A DNA stretch of 64,000 nucleotides, taken from positions 30,784,193 to 30,848,192 of the forward strand of contig NC_092354.1 of assembly GCF_963676685.1 (NCBI RefSeq), written 5' to 3'. Position 1 is the first letter of the stretch. Each line of letters begins with the position of its first letter. This stretch comes from Mytilus edulis (taxonomy: Eukaryota > Mollusca > Bivalvia > Mytilida > Mytilidae). Position numbers and translations under genes: made by a program. Shown here piece by piece: positions 10,384-21,579 of this stretch. The notes under the pieces were generated by a model. The model did no database searches and was not told the origin of the DNA. It saw only the letters and a program-made list of their open reading frames with translations.

Positions 10384-12037
10384 GTTATTGATCATACATG
10401 TACCTTTGAAATTGTTTTCATCATCATTGACCTGTTAATTGAGAATTATTTTAACAATTGATATGAGATATATTACATTGAAATTTAAGTAAACTCTTAG
10501 ACTGTTCGAAAAAAAAAACATTTTTGGAAGAGTTATGGAACTTTGGCCATACTATATTAATTATAATACAACCATGACACCATGATTCTTATCAATTATG
10601 ACAATAGTAATGAATACCTCTAAATATCATATATTTATGCATCCAAAGATAGACATAAGATACTAGATTGTACATCAATTTAAAAAGTTGTTTTAAATAA
10701 GTGAGTACAGTTTGATACATTAATCTTTTCTAGTTTTGTATTATGATATAAGGTTCAAAGAAAAAAAAAGAGTTTAAAACTTCCAAAAATATAATGACAA
10801 GTCTTCATAACATACTGATAATTTTATTGTAAAATGAACATTATTAATTGATACTGATTAATTTAATGTTTTACTCTCTTGTGTAACTTTATTACCCTTT
10901 ATATAAATTTGACGATTTTTTTACACCTGTTTTTTCACCTCGTCCATTGATCAATGCAGATGATCCATCACAACTTTGGATCTAAATGTTCAGCATGTCA
11001 GACATTTATCAGACTATCTGCAAGTGTGTACTGTACTCACACAAATAATTGATTTTGTAATTGTAATTTTATCAACAGCAATAAAATGTGTTGCAAACGT
11101 CATTTTTTTACCATTCAGATACACACTTTATGTCCGCAAAACTTTGATTTTTTTAATATGTTAAATTTAAAAAAGAATTTTTTTGGTCAATATTTTATAA
11201 AGCTGACTTCAATTTAATCATATAACACTTTGTTAAGACTTAATAACCTTTCAGAGTCTGTCAGAAAGGCAAAAAAAAATTTTCCTTGGCCAGTTCAAGC
11301 CTCCCCTTATGTTTAGCTAGGCTTCTCATTATTTTTCCATTAACTGAATCTTTTTAACTTAAAAGTACCTTCTTTTAAACATGTTTGAGTTTGGAATCTG
11401 TTTAATTCAGCTCTTAATTTAAAATGCATTATTTTTTAGGTATATCAGAATTTTCACTATGTATTGTCAAAATGCCTAAAAAAGGGGGGGGGGGGCTTTT
11501 GCTGATATCATAATTTCTCTAAAATTAATTTGCAACAAAATTCCATTCATTACAGTTTAAATCTTTGGAAATGGAATGCTTATGAAAAAAAAATAGATCA
11601 TTTAAAGCGTTTTTTGGGACACAGTACCTGTTTTTGTGTTTTTAGCTAAAAAAAAGTCATATTTGTAAACAATTATGCATTTTCCTCGCCTGTCTTTTTT
11701 CTTTATACTATTATGTTTTATGAAATTGTGCTATTTATACTTCATAAACATGCTTTGGGTGTTATAAATGTATTTAAACTTCCAGAAGTGTTATTGTATT
11801 GTTTTTAATTAAAGAAATCAATGAAATAGGTGCATTTGATGAAGTGGATCTGTTAATGAGCTTGGTAAAATCCATTGTCCATCCCGTTACCATGGTAACC
11901 ATTGACCTAGGGACATCAAACTATCATGACTTTCATATGAGGTCAACTTGATCATTTAAGCAAAGTTTCATCAAAATCTAACAACCTTGCATGGATAGCC
12001 ATCTGCATGGTTTTCTCATAGACAGCCATTTAAGGCC
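10384..12037. other. AT-rich intergenic stretch with a 12-G run
   Basis: No convincing coding frame. A run of 12 G lies at 11484-11495. The part from about 11820 to 12030, with CATCCCGTTACCATGGTAAC and a following 'GACCTAGGGACATCAAACTA', reads like the end of an interspersed repeat, but I cannot name it. The first few hundred bases could be the 3' UTR of the gene ending at 10383. Confidence 0.4.
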
Positions 12038-12925
12038 ATGTGCTCTGTACATAAACAAACTATTTTTAACACAGATTATGATATCACACTCTCAAGTTCC
12101 TCCTCATTTCCATCTTGGCTTACTCACCTACCACCTGGTAAAATTTTAAGGTCAGACCCGGTCTTTACTTTTATTGATCGTTTAAATATTGCTGGTAATG
12201 TAATGTATGGAGCATCCCAATATTTAGCATTCAGAACAGAGGAAGTTTTTCTTGTTGACATTTTCTGTCAGATCAACAACCTACCCAAATTCAACTTTAA
12301 CATTTTCGACACTTTTGGCCAAATATTTATTCATTCTCAACTTCATTGGAAAATCTTGAAAATCGTAATCAGCAAATTAACTCCAGAACAACAAAACTTT
12401 TTACAAACTTTTGTAGAACAAAAAAAAACCGTTTCGGATTACCTATCGGATGTTTCTTAGTTAAACCAACAAAAGACCATTGATGGGTGTCGATGTTCAT
12501 TTTTTTATCTTGAACAGCTCATGGTAAAAACCGGATTAAATAGTATTCATGAGTTGGATGATATGGGTACATCTGATCTCTACAAGACCAAGTTGTCGTT
12601 CTTGGTTGCTAACTACTGTAATCCTGCCAAAATCCCATCATCAACAAAAAGGTCAGAAATTAGAAAAAACCACAGAATTCGACCCTCTGTCGGAATACAC
12701 CCTCGAATTGTCAACTCAAATACTACATCAACTCTAGATCGGTTCTTCACAAATTTAATTTCTATTTTGGATTCTTCAAAAATTGTATCGGTAGGGGGAT
12801 GTGGATTGGACAGGCCAAATTATCAAATTTTCAGAAGCAGGTAACATACTTTGAGAATCAACTTAATTTGGCAGTACAGAAAAATCTCCCAGTCGTCATT
12901 CACAGCAACTCTAACCTCCATGGTT
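12038..12925 (+). pseudogene. TatD-like nuclease remnant with N-terminal extension
   Basis: One reading frame spans 12038-12842, interrupted by TAG at 12458-12460. The first 140 codons (to SDYLSDVS) are an unrecognised extension. After the TAG the frame carries YLEQLMVKTGLNSIHELDDM, RPSVGIHPRIVN and KIVSVGGCGLDR, which match the 'VGIHP' and 'GExGLD' signatures of TatD-family metal-dependent DNases. At about 12838 it shifts one frame, and the reading continues FENQLNLAVQKNLPVVIHSN to a TAA at about 12926; this is the TatD 'LPVVIH' strand. The first HxH metal-binding motif is damaged: near 12490 a VDVH reading lies in another frame. The 'GE' glutamate is replaced (GGCGLD). With one stop and at least two frameshifts, activity is not expected. 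Confidence 0.65.
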
Positions 12926-12989
12926 AATAATTTACCCATTTAGTCACCAGTAATTTTTCCATTGTAACCTACAATTTTCTCAGGTTACA

Positions 12990-13501
12990 ATGCTGAAACA
13001 CCACATTTATAATATACATCCAGAAGTTGACAGTGAGGCAAAGTTTGGTCTAGACAAATACCAGATGTGGGTGAAGTTAGTCAATGGTCTGCTAAGGGAA
13101 TTAGCCAGGATGTTTGAAGTGTCCTATCCAGATGGACTAATAAATTTCGAGATGAAGGAATGTCTTGTGAAGTAAAGGGGTGTAAAACCCCTGTTTTAAA
13201 AAGCAATGGCATGTACTGTAAACACTGGCTCCGCTTTCATACCAAGAAAACATCAATAATTATATGCCGTCTCTGTCAACGGAAATTAGGAAGAAGATGT
13301 TACCTTCTCCAGCATTTGAGAGACTTTCATAAGCTTAATATCAAAGCCCGAACAGATGAAGTGCTAAATACCATTCCTCAACTGATAGATTATATGCATA
13401 ATATTGACCCCGGCAATACAATACAATGTGTTTTAAAACCAAAGGTAAATGTACAGGCAAAGGAAGCAGCTAAGATAGAAAGACGCATTCTTAGAAAATA
13501 A
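12990..13501 (+). pseudogene. Zinc-finger protein remnant, probably the same family as the TatD remnant
   Basis: After an acceptor-like TTTTCTCAG (to about 12984) a frame reads MLKHHIYNIHPEVDSEAKFG and ends at 13175. The overlapping frame from 13160 carries CEVKGCKTPVLKSNGMYCKHW, then ICRLCQRKLGRRCYLLQHLRDFH: a degenerate finger and a C2H2-type finger (CxxC, then H, four residues, H). It ends RRILRK at 13501. A frameshift at about 13140 would join the two (upstream codons in the second frame read KFRDEG). Large mollusc proteins that I recall combine such fingers with a TatD domain, so this may be part of the same dead locus, but here the fingers follow rather than precede TatD. Confidence 0.5.
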
Positions 13502-13719
13502 ATAGAAAGGAAATATTTCCGAATTTTCATGGAGCTGTAATCGTTCCAATAGACCACAATAGACCATGAAGCACATATTTTCAAGATGCCGAATATGATG
13601 GGAGGGCAGGTATTGCAGTTAAAAGAGAAACCCGGATGGTGAAAGACATTTTGGACTGTTATTATTTTGGACATTTTGCAATTTATTTAGACTAAAAAAA
13701 ACAATTAAAATAGAAAAAA

Positions 13720-13737
13720 TATATATATATATATATA
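13720..13737. repeat. (AT)n microsatellite
   Basis: A short uninterrupted AT dinucleotide run of about nine units, in AT-rich non-coding sequence. Confidence 0.9.
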
Positions 13738-13860
13738 AGGAAAGCTGTTAATTACATGCAATTAGTAAATTTCATATGTTTAAATATTAGCTAAATTGTT
13801 GAAAATTAATCATATATGTTTATCAAGAATAATTTATATTTTTCATATAAATTGATTCTT

Positions 13861-14160
13861 AGGGGAGGAATGTAACAATTTCGCTATAAGATAAAGAATA
13901 ATTATCTCCCTTGTGCTCATTCAATTTTGTTATTAGTTTAATACTGTTGAGTTAATTAAAGTTGTAATACATTATTTTTATAGGTTATCACTTTTTTGTA
14001 AATAGCCATAAATTATCGTGGAAAAATTCTGAGTAAAAATAATTATTTTTGAAGAACCTTTGTACCGTAAATAATTAATTTATACATTATCATCTGAGTT
14101 CAAATAATAGTTTGTCTTCACTCCTTAACTTGCCATCGTCGAGTCAACACGTACGCGTCG
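13861..14160 (+). mobile_element. Possible LTR start preceded by a polypurine tract
   Basis: The purine run AGGGGAGGA at 13861-13869 is followed at once by a TGTAACAATTTC start, the arrangement expected for the polypurine tract and 3' LTR of a Gypsy-type retrotransposon. I cannot define the LTR end or find a second LTR in the window, and no reverse transcriptase or integrase is visible upstream. It could be coincidence in AT-rich DNA. The right limit given is arbitrary. Confidence 0.3.
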
Positions 14161-14461
14161 ATCTGAAAGCAATTACAGGAGAAGATTACGGTCTGTTGTT
14201 TTTGTCCAATTGTTTAGTTAGCATTTAAAATAATTTCTATTTTAACTTAAGTTCAATTTCACTTCTTTTTATTAATTCTTTGTAAGTTTTTAAATTTTAT
14301 TTTTTAATCTTAAGGTTTGAAACTTTATTTTTGCTAAATCAGTTTAAATAATTAAATATTTTTGCTAAATAAGTATTAAATATTTAAATAGGCTAAAGTT
14401 TAATCTATTTTTGCTTTAATAAGTTTAATTAAAAGTTAAGATTATTTGAAATAGGTGCAAT

Positions 14462-14635
14462 ATGACAAACAACACAAGGAAAATTGACTCAAGAAGTTCA
14501 CAACAAGGGGAATCACCTGATTCCAAAATTTACAAACAAAGTCGAGGCAATTCGCAGATACAATATGCAAAAAGGCAAGGATTAAGCCAAACTAAAACTA
14601 AAAGCCATGTGTCACTCAATGACAAATTTCAATGA
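14462..14635 (+). CDS. Small basic ORF of unknown function (57 codons)
   Basis: The frame starts ATG-ACA-AAC and encodes a Ser/Gln/Lys-rich peptide (start MTNNTRKIDSRSSQQGES) ending SLNDKFQ before TGA. It lies about 600 bp downstream of the possible LTR start, where a gag frame might begin, but it has no recognisable motif. Chance occurrence is quite possible. Confidence 0.2.
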   Translation: MTNNTRKIDSRSSQQGESPDSKIYKQSRGNSQIQYAKRQGLSQTKTKSHVSLNDKFQ

Positions 14636-14920
14636 AGATATCCCTATAATGAACAAAAAAAATCAGTTTCCTGCTATTACGACCCTCCTTTTTTGTATGT
14701 TTTTAATGAGACATTTCATTGTTTGACTCAGCAAAGAAGGAAAATATTTAGATTGCGTTTAGTGATAGTTGTCTTGTTGCTAAATGTACATCCATATCCT
14801 CTAGTTTCTACAAATAATCACTTTTTAAAAATCAAAGAATCGTATAAGTAAAGTCAATGCTTTTTTTTCTTTCTCTTACTTTAGCAAAAAAATCAACTTC
14901 AACCAAATGCTCTTAAACAG

Positions 14921-15022
14921 ATGGAAAAGTGGATGTGGAGATTACGGGATTGCCAGACCATATTGAGCTGAAAGATCCGAGCTGGAGCCCTAACGACCAC
15001 GCTGCATTTAAAGAGAGATTCG
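14921..15022 (+). CDS. Candidate orphan exon
   Basis: A CTTAAACAG acceptor-like end precedes an open, well-balanced coding stretch (VDVEITGLPDHIELKDPSWS, then PNDHAAFKERF), which stops at a donor-like CG|GTAAAC (GT at 15023). The composition looks like real protein in an otherwise AT-rich region. No partner exon is obvious; the next donor-like point is TGTGACAG|GTATTT at about 15804. Family not recognised. Confidence 0.3.
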
Positions 15023-15399
15023 GTAAACAATTAAGCATTATTTTGCATTTAGACACATATAAGATACAAAAAAGAATTCGATAATAATATACACATTCGC
15101 TCGATTAAGAATTGAATGTTCACTTTTGGCGGAAATAAAAACTGTTGCCCGAGCTGCATTAGTATGAAGCTTTGCCATGAAGTGCATTTGTATGAAGCTG
15201 AGTTTGTGACGAATCACGTGAATAGATAACCTTTATTTAAAAAAGAAAAGATTTGTTTTATTAAACAAAGCTGAAATTTCAATAAAAATGTTTTAGGAGG
15301 TTTATCAACACTGTGTCACTAGAAAATGTAAAACAGACATCTCTTCAAGTTTTGTTTGTGTTGTTCAAGCATTAAAATGTTGAGTCGTTTGTGTTTCCT

Positions 15400-15665
15400 C
15401 TTATTTTTGAGATATTGAGATAAGACGTGGCACGGTACTTGTCTATCCCAAATTCATGTATTTGTTTTTCATGTTATATTGGTTAGTCTCGTGGTGTTTT
15501 GTCTGATGCTTGGTCCGTTTCTGTGTGTGTTGCGTTTCGGTGTTGTGTCGTTGTTCTCCTCTTATATTTAATGCGTTTCGCTAGGTTTTGGTTTGTTACC
15601 CCGATTTTGTTTTTTGTCCATGGATTTATGAGTTTTGAATAGCGGTATACTACTGTTGCCTTTAT
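15400..15665 (+). repeat. Mussel interspersed repeat, family C
   Basis: The GC-richer text around TTTGTCTGATGCTTGGTCCG and the ending AGCGGTATACTACTGTTGCC is one I recognise as a dispersed repeat in mussel sequence. Limits are approximate, and no second copy lies in the window. Confidence 0.5.
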
Positions 15666-17057
15666 TTACAGACAAATAGTATAACTAACATCTATAAATT
15701 TGTAATTGCAGTGTGAGATTGGGGGATTCTGAGTTGACCCGACGGAGGAGCACTGTTGTTTTTCAACAGGAAAATGCAGGAACACTTTCAAACTTATGTG
15801 ACAGGTATTTTAGCCTTGGGTAATTGATGATTGTTTAATTTTTTTTTAATAAGCGTTGGCTGATATAAGGAAATATTGACTCTTATTTGTGTTTTTGTTT
15901 GTAAATGGTAGTTGCAATGGTAAAGACGTACCTACTAAACTGTCAAGTGTCTGATTACGATAAAACCTCTTTACGGCGGTATAAACTTACTAGAGCATAT
16001 TAGCACCTGGATGTTAAACATCTTAATAAAATCTCCTACAACCCAATTGTTAAAAGTTACCCTTGGGAGATTGACAATAAATAGTTTTATGACTGATAGA
16101 AGCAGTGCATAAAAGCAAATCACTTTGACGCTTAATGCACAAAAGTCCAGTTTAGAAAATAATAAAACATTTGATTTTAAATGTGAAAAGCATCCGTTAG
16201 GCCAAACCAATTCGATTTATTTATTTTTTTATTTCCCCGCTCCTTTTTTTTGGAGAGAACAACAATAAGTTTGAGCTAAAACAATGACTAGATAGGAAAT
16301 CATTTTTTTGAAAATTATGACGTCACAAGTTGAACTCATATTGATTTTTAACCAACAAATCAATAATAATGGGTAAATTTCCATAGATTATTGGACAGGA
16401 ATCATAGATTGATTGATTGATTGTTTGTTACTTTACGCCGCATTAGCACAAAAAGGCTCTATCGCGGCGAGAGCTTATTCGAATATTTTTACAATTTATA
16501 GCATATTTTTAAAATAAGACAAAAAGTCTTTCGATATACTAAAATTTTTGACTACAAACATCTTTTGAAATAATGTTTGTGAATTTTGAAATAATATTTG
16601 TGAAGACATTTCACATATTTTGTTTGAATATTAAGTTTATCGACGCCTGCGCTCTATGTTTCCTGGTCCTCAATTTGTTTGAAATGCAGCTGATTTTGTC
16701 GAATTTCACCAAAATCCCTTATCTTGACCTGTTTGGGATGTAAAAATCAACGTGTTAGAATTAAACTTTGACAAAAACAGTTCTGTTTAACTTGCTCACA
16801 TGTCTTTAAGGCAACTTAAAATATTTATTATTTTACCTTCTCTCCTAATCTCGACTTATTTATGAAAGTCTGGGAATTGTCTGACCGCAATGTTTATAGT
16901 CTATCTTGTTTGATATAAGGCATATCAATCTTAAGCAACTCCTCCCTCATTTTTCTGGGGGTACATTAGAAATTTAGTTAAATTGTAGTTGTTATTTTAA
17001 TATGAATTAGATACACATGTTTAATTTATGTAATATTTGTATTTGTAGTTATTGAAA
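15666..17057. other. Non-coding stretch with minor repeat traces
   Basis: No supported gene. At 16405-16470 a (GATT)n run followed by TGTTTGTTACTTTACGCCGC resembles the head of family D elements (see 19553), but the rest does not match. Short coding-like text at 15768-15804 ends in a donor-like context but cannot be assigned. Confidence 0.35.
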
Positions 17058-18191
17058 ATGGCTTCGAAAAAACGAAAAATCCGCTAATATTGTCGATTCA
17101 AATGATTCTAACAAAAAATCAAAAGAGGAATTACGAGCAGAACTAATCGTGATGGAGTTAATGCTCCTGCTACGTTTAGCAACAAAAAAATTTACAAGCG
17201 TTGTTAAACTCTTATCGTCAAAGACAAGAGGGACGAAAGATACCAACGGGACAGTCAAACTCATAATTCTAAAACAAACTGACAACGCCATGGCTAAACA
17301 AAAGACAAACAATATTACACATGACGCAACATAGAAAACTAAAGAATAAACAACACGAACCCTACCAAAAACTAGGGGTGATCGCAGGTGCTCCGGAAGG
17401 GTAAACAGATCCTGCTCCACATGTGGCACCCGTCGTGTTGCTTATGTGATAACAAATCCGGTAAATAGTCTAATTCGGTAGGTAAACATTCATGGAAGGG
17501 AAGGGGATTGTAGTTACGACGTAAGCTATGCCTGCTGTTAAGGCGCAAACAACTGATGATATAATATTAAAGAACACTATTCGTGTACTATCGGCCAATG
17601 TTAAATCGTTGACCAAAACAGTTAAAAGTCGAGGAGAAATTCTTAAAACAGTAGTTGATCTTCAATAAAAATGCTACCGGGAATGATGTATCGCATACTT
17701 GTACTCACATTCAATCGGCATCTCAATTAATCGAAACACAGGGATATAGTGCTTCCGGGGAAAGTGTCTGCTGGTATGTTCCAGCACATACAAACAGTGT
17801 CACAAACCCAGCGACAAAATATAAAAGAAGACAATTACATTAATTTAGTTTATTTGCTTATTTCTGTAAATGAAAAGTGATACTCAGCAAATAGAGGCAG
17901 ATGTATCTATTCTCCTTCTAAAGCTAAAAGATCATCGCCTGCAGCGTGAATTATCTAACCACGAATACATAGAGGCATTTAACATTTACAAAAAACATTA
18001 TGTGCAAATTCGAAGATCGTCGGGTAGAACTTAACATGTTTTTGCAAGAAATCATAGAAATCGCGACGAAGTTTAAAGGTAACATTTTCTACGAGTACCA
18101 TAAGGCATTCGCTAAGAAACATTCGCTAACAAAAGGTTTGACCGCGACTGGTAAATTAGAAATGAGAAGCTGTATTCGTCAGTTTGCTTAG
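17058..18191 (+). pseudogene. Retroelement gag-like ORF remnant, split by a retroposon
   Basis: A start MASKKRKIR at 17058 meets a stop and continues by frameshift into SNDSNKKSKEELRAEL. A retroposon (17213-17530) interrupts it. Coding-like text resumes at about 17541 (TDDIILKNTIRVLSANVKSL), then includes a QLIETQGYSASG block near 17720. A later part reads LSNHEYIEAFNIYKK, shifts frame near 18000, and ends with MFLQEIIEIATKFKGNIFYE and YHKAFAKKHS (to 18191). The 'ATQLIETQGYSASG' and 'FYEYHKxFxxKxA' blocks are ones I recall from a large bivalve gag-like family, probably of tyrosine-recombinase (DIRS/Ngaro-type) retroelements; the class assignment is inference. Several frameshifts and the insertion show that it is dead. 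Confidence 0.55.
17213..17530 (+). mobile_element. Mussel retroposon, family E, inserted in the gag-like remnant
   Basis: It runs from CAAAGACAAGAGGGACGAAA through CTCCACATGTGGCACCCGTC to GGGATTGTAGTTACGACGTA. A longer inverted copy of the same family lies at 27888-28470. Both copies interrupt coding-like text, and the family is one I recognise as abundant in mussels. Frames on either strand (for example 17049-17429 minus) recur between copies and belong to the repeat. A clear target-site duplication was not found by eye. Confidence 0.75.
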
Positions 18192-18539
18192 GGAGTGCTA
18201 TCAATACATGCACAGCGTATGTGGAAGTTCATTGCATAACACTGAAATGTGTTATTTATCTGATATTTTTGATCCGCATTTAGATTTTACTTTGTTAGCT
18301 GCAGCTGTTATAGGTTTTTTTGGGGGGTTTTCTGCATTTTTCTGAATTTACATGCAGTCATTCGATTCAGCTTTGGATTTAACTATAGCTGATGTAGAAT
18401 TTGTATCTGATTGTCAAGTTAATTTACTTTTGAAGGCATCCAAAACCGACATTTTTCGTCATGGAGTAATCTTTAAACTATTTATATGAATTGCTCTAAG
18501 AGAAAACATTTTTTTTTAGTTCATTAGAACACATTCATT

Positions 18540-18680
18540 CTGTGTCAGAAACCTATGCTGTGTCCACTATTTAATCACAATCCAAATATAGAGCTGAATC
18601 CAGCTTGAATGTTGTGTCGATACTTGCCCCAACCGTTCAGGGTTCAACTTCTGAGGTCGTATAAAGCTACGCCCTGCGGA
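18540..18680 (-). repeat. Mussel interspersed repeat, family F
   Basis: The stretch with TTTAATCACAATCCAAATAT, CCAACCGTTCAGGGTTCAAC and ACGCCCTGCGGAGCATCTGG is text I recognise as a dispersed mussel repeat in reverse orientation. Only one copy is in the window. Limits are approximate. Confidence 0.5.
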
Positions 18681-19480
18681 GCATCTGGTTAAAAATTGTA
18701 ATTTTGTTTTTCCTGCATCCATAAAATAACTTTTTGATATACATTGCATTTTATTTTATTTTGTAACCTGTTATCTGTTGTATTACTTGTCGTCCGTCGT
18801 CTGGTGTATTATTTGGTGTCAGTGTCTTAATTATTTTGCTGTCAACTTCCGTTAACCTCCACAATTCGAACACATGTGAAAACCGAACAAAACACAAAGT
18901 CCCATGGGTGTTCGGTTTGGACAGGTTTCACTGAATTTTATATTTTTGAATTTAAACAGGTATTGGTGAGACACAGCTGAACAATTTGTTTACTGCCATG
19001 AATGTACATTATCCTCACCACCAGTGCCTAATATCAACGAGTAAATGAGGTTGGGGATATAATGGAATGTCATGATTATGCTTCAGAAAGGAAGTTTTAA
19101 CTCGATGAAGTTTTTCCGTCCATGACCATTCATGCAGGTCTGAATGAAAATTAAATGCAATAATTTTATAAAAATAATAGTCCAGATCCTTTCATTTCCA
19201 TATACATGTTCATTGTAGATACAATGGCTTACAACTTTTACCAATGTCATTTTATATATTGACTTGTATATGTTAATGCCTAAAATATGTGTTAAACTGC
19301 CTAGCTGGGCCCGGTTGTTCAAAAGTGTAATTAAGCTAACGGTATCGTTAGCAAGTCGTTAAATTTAACATAAACGTTAAGTTTTGATAAAAAAATTTTA
19401 CGCTCAACGCAGTCGTTATATCTTGTGTTAAATTTAATCACTTGACATACCTCGATTTAACTCCTAACGCATCGTTAAAA
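18681..19480. other. Non-coding stretch upstream of the HARBI1-like remnant
   Basis: No gene is supported. From 19310 to 19480, 'GGGCCCGGTTGTTCAAAAGT' and several CGTTAA/TTAACG-type words suggest either the end of a repeat or the 5' flank of the transposase-like gene whose start codon is at 19481. Confidence 0.35.
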
Positions 19481-20784
19481 ATGGCCGCATTAGACTTGGC
19501 CTTGTTTCGTGTACCAATTTAAAAAAAAAGTAGAAAAACTTTAAGGATCAAATATTGATTGATTGTTGGTTGCTTAACGTCCAGTGGCAAATATTTCATG
19601 CATATTCAGGACGAGAATAAGTTCACAATAAATACTATAGGTGGGTTGATACAATCAAGGCCATCTGGGATGATGGTCGGGGAAATTTGAACTTCCACTG
19701 GAAAATGAGGGTATATTGGATAGGAACAGACATTTAACCTTGCAACAGGTCACCTATGGACCCCTCAAAGAGTTGTTGCAAGGGTTCTTAACGTGCAAAA
19801 AGCCTGGCACTCTCTTAACACGAGGCATCGGATTTAACGTCCTCCTTCTGACCGGACGTGACTGCGAACTTGATACATCACGAACAGCCAAACGGACGCC
19901 CCACTTTGGCAAGCGTTTTACTGCCAGTCGGGAGAAGACCCAGTGACCATATTTCTATACCCCAGTCACCCTTGATACTTTAGGAGCAAAGAAGACCTTA
20001 CCCTAGACTACACTGATACAGAGCTTAGAGCACGCTACAGATTTGGGAGGGAAGGTATTTTATTCTTATCTGATTTAGTAAGGGACAGGTGGACACGTTA
20101 GACAAACCGGAATCATGCCCTCAGTGTAGAACAAGAGAGATTTCTTGCCAGTGGAAGTTTCCTCCAGGTCATAGGTCTCACATTTGGTAAGACTATACTT
20201 TTAAATGCTTCAGCTGTTATCATATGTCTTCTAATGATATAATATTTCAATTTGAGAACTTTAAGCAGATTCTAGTGGCAATTGTTGCATTATTTCTGCC
20301 ATACTCTACACTGCAGTAGAATATTTGTTTACAAAGTAATTGGCCAGTCATTTTCCTTAAGTTGTGCATCTGTACTTTGTAGGTTTGGATAAAAGCAGTG
20401 TTTCAAGAGTGGTCGATTCTGCTAGACGCCCTTTGTGAAAAGAGGAACGAGTTCATTCAGTGGCCTACTAACCGTAACCAAAGCTAAGTTTACGAGTTTG
20501 CTGGGTTTCCAAACATTTTGGGAGTTTTTGATGGGACACATATAAGAATAAAGAAACTGAATCATGACCAACCTTCATTTTTCAACAGAAAAGGCTACCC
20601 AAGCTTGAATGTTCAAGCATTATCTGATGCAAAGGATAATGTCCTTCTGTTTTCATCTTCATATAATCATCATAATGTAATTTTTAACTGTCAAATTGTA
20701 AACAAATCTGCTGTTCCTCCTGAATTAAATTTCAGAAAGCAGTCTCACTATAGTCTGTTCCATATAACGAAGTCTTTATATTGA
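19481..20784 (+). pseudogene. HARBI1-like (PIF/Harbinger) transposase remnant
   Basis: An ATG at 19481 gives MAALDLALFRVP, like the start of HARBI1-family proteins, then a retroposon (19553-19977) cuts the exon. Coding resumes with RSKEDLTLDYTDTELRARYR, FGREGILFLSDLVRDRW and LASGSFLQVIGLTFG, which ends at donor GT 20187. The intron ends TTTGTAG at 20382, and the next exon reads GLDKSSVSRVVDSARRP. A frameshift and TGA follow near 20438, and another frame gives NEFIQWPTNRNQS, a TAA, then VYEFAGFPNILGVFDGTHIR, RKGYPSLNVQALSDAKDN. GVFDGTHI holds the first catalytic Asp of the DDE domain. After DAKDN the family pattern is lost and the frame stops at 20784, so the second Asp and the Glu are missing. 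In-frame stops also occur at W-T-R (about 20101). Clearly inactive. Confidence 0.8.
19553..19977 (+). mobile_element. Mussel retroposon, family D, inserted in the HARBI1-like exon
   Basis: It begins with a GATT-rich head (TTGATTGATTGTTGGTTGCT) and 'AACGTCCAGTGGCAAATATT', and ends near 'CCATATTTCTATACCCCAGT'. Inverted copies or fragments lie at 21935-22098 and 24680-24985. Flanking sequences ACTTTAAGGATCAAA (19538-19552) and ACTTTAGGAGCAAA (from 19978) look like an eroded target-site duplication of about 14 bp. The element separates the N-terminal MAALDLALFR codons from the next conserved block of the transposase. Confidence 0.75.
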
Positions 20785-21356
20785 AATTGGTATTAATAAA
20801 GTTACTTCCGGACCTAAATAAAAAAATCCATACAATATATAAACTCGATATATAAAACAAAATAATGTTTTTCAAACAAAACAAAATGTACAACTTATTT
20901 ACAAGAAACCCCCTTTTTTCCATTTTGTACTGTAAACAAATTACTTGAAAAAAAGACGACTTAGGCTTTATAATCTTTGACCCCTCCCTTTTTTGAAATG
21001 TTTCTTAAGATTTACTAGTTTTTGAAAATAAAATATTAAATGACAGATTTACAAACATAAATGCACAAGTTACCACATGAGGCTCTCACAAGTTTTATAA
21101 CATTTCTTTCCAAATATCCTCCCAACCTTGTTCTAGCAGGACTACCATGCTTTATATCATTCTTTCAAGGCAAATCACCTAGATGTTTCAAAAAGCTTTG
21201 TTTTGTAGCTAGTGTGATAATTTGTCCCAATAATTTTTAACTTTGGTATCTCTATATTGGTTGAATGATGATATTTAAATGGTTTACAACACTTTTTTTT
21301 ATAAACTCAAAACAATAAAGTTCAAAACAACAGAAACAAGACAAACGCATTAATTA
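20785..21356. other. AT-rich non-coding stretch
   Basis: No gene or recognised repeat is visible. It follows the truncated transposase remnant and contains homopolymer A runs only. Confidence 0.5.
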
Positions 21357-21579
21357 ATTCAACATTGCATCGTATTCAGAGAATAAAAATCGGACGCCTA
21401 AAGGTTCCAGAAAAGTTAATGATAGAAAGTGTGCTGAATGTGGCACTTCCAAACATAGAAACATGTTTGATATGGTAATGAAAAATGAAGAAAAGCAGCC
21501 TGATGTGAAATGGAGGGGTAGGATATTGTCAAAACACTTAACAAAAAAACAAAAAGAAATATCAAAAGACAAGAAATAG
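21357..21579 (+). CDS. Short basic Cys/His-containing open stretch, unknown
   Basis: The frame is open for about 75 codons and has a coding-like, very basic composition. It includes RKVNDRKCAECGTSKHRNMF, a possible CxxC...H metal site, then MKNEEKQPDVKWRGRILSKH and a Lys-rich end before TAG. There is no upstream ATG before MFDM, so it would have to be an exon. It could be a remnant of the second, DNA-binding ORF of a Harbinger element, which would fit its place 0.6 kb after the HARBI1-like remnant, but no MYB/SANT motif is seen. Confidence 0.25.

Noticed and set aside
10976..11164. 62-codon frame with hydrophobic segment
   Set aside because: AT-rich low-complexity translation, no start context or family; chance frame.
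13390..13674. 94-codon minus-strand frame
   Set aside because: Antisense to the zinc-finger remnant; no independent support.
17049..17429. 126-codon minus-strand frame, and its counterpart at 28262-28636 (plus)
   Set aside because: Both are the same family E retroposon read on one strand; repeat-derived.
19716..19946. 76-codon frame, with a similar one at 24573-24863 (minus)
   Set aside because: Both lie in copies of the family D retroposon.
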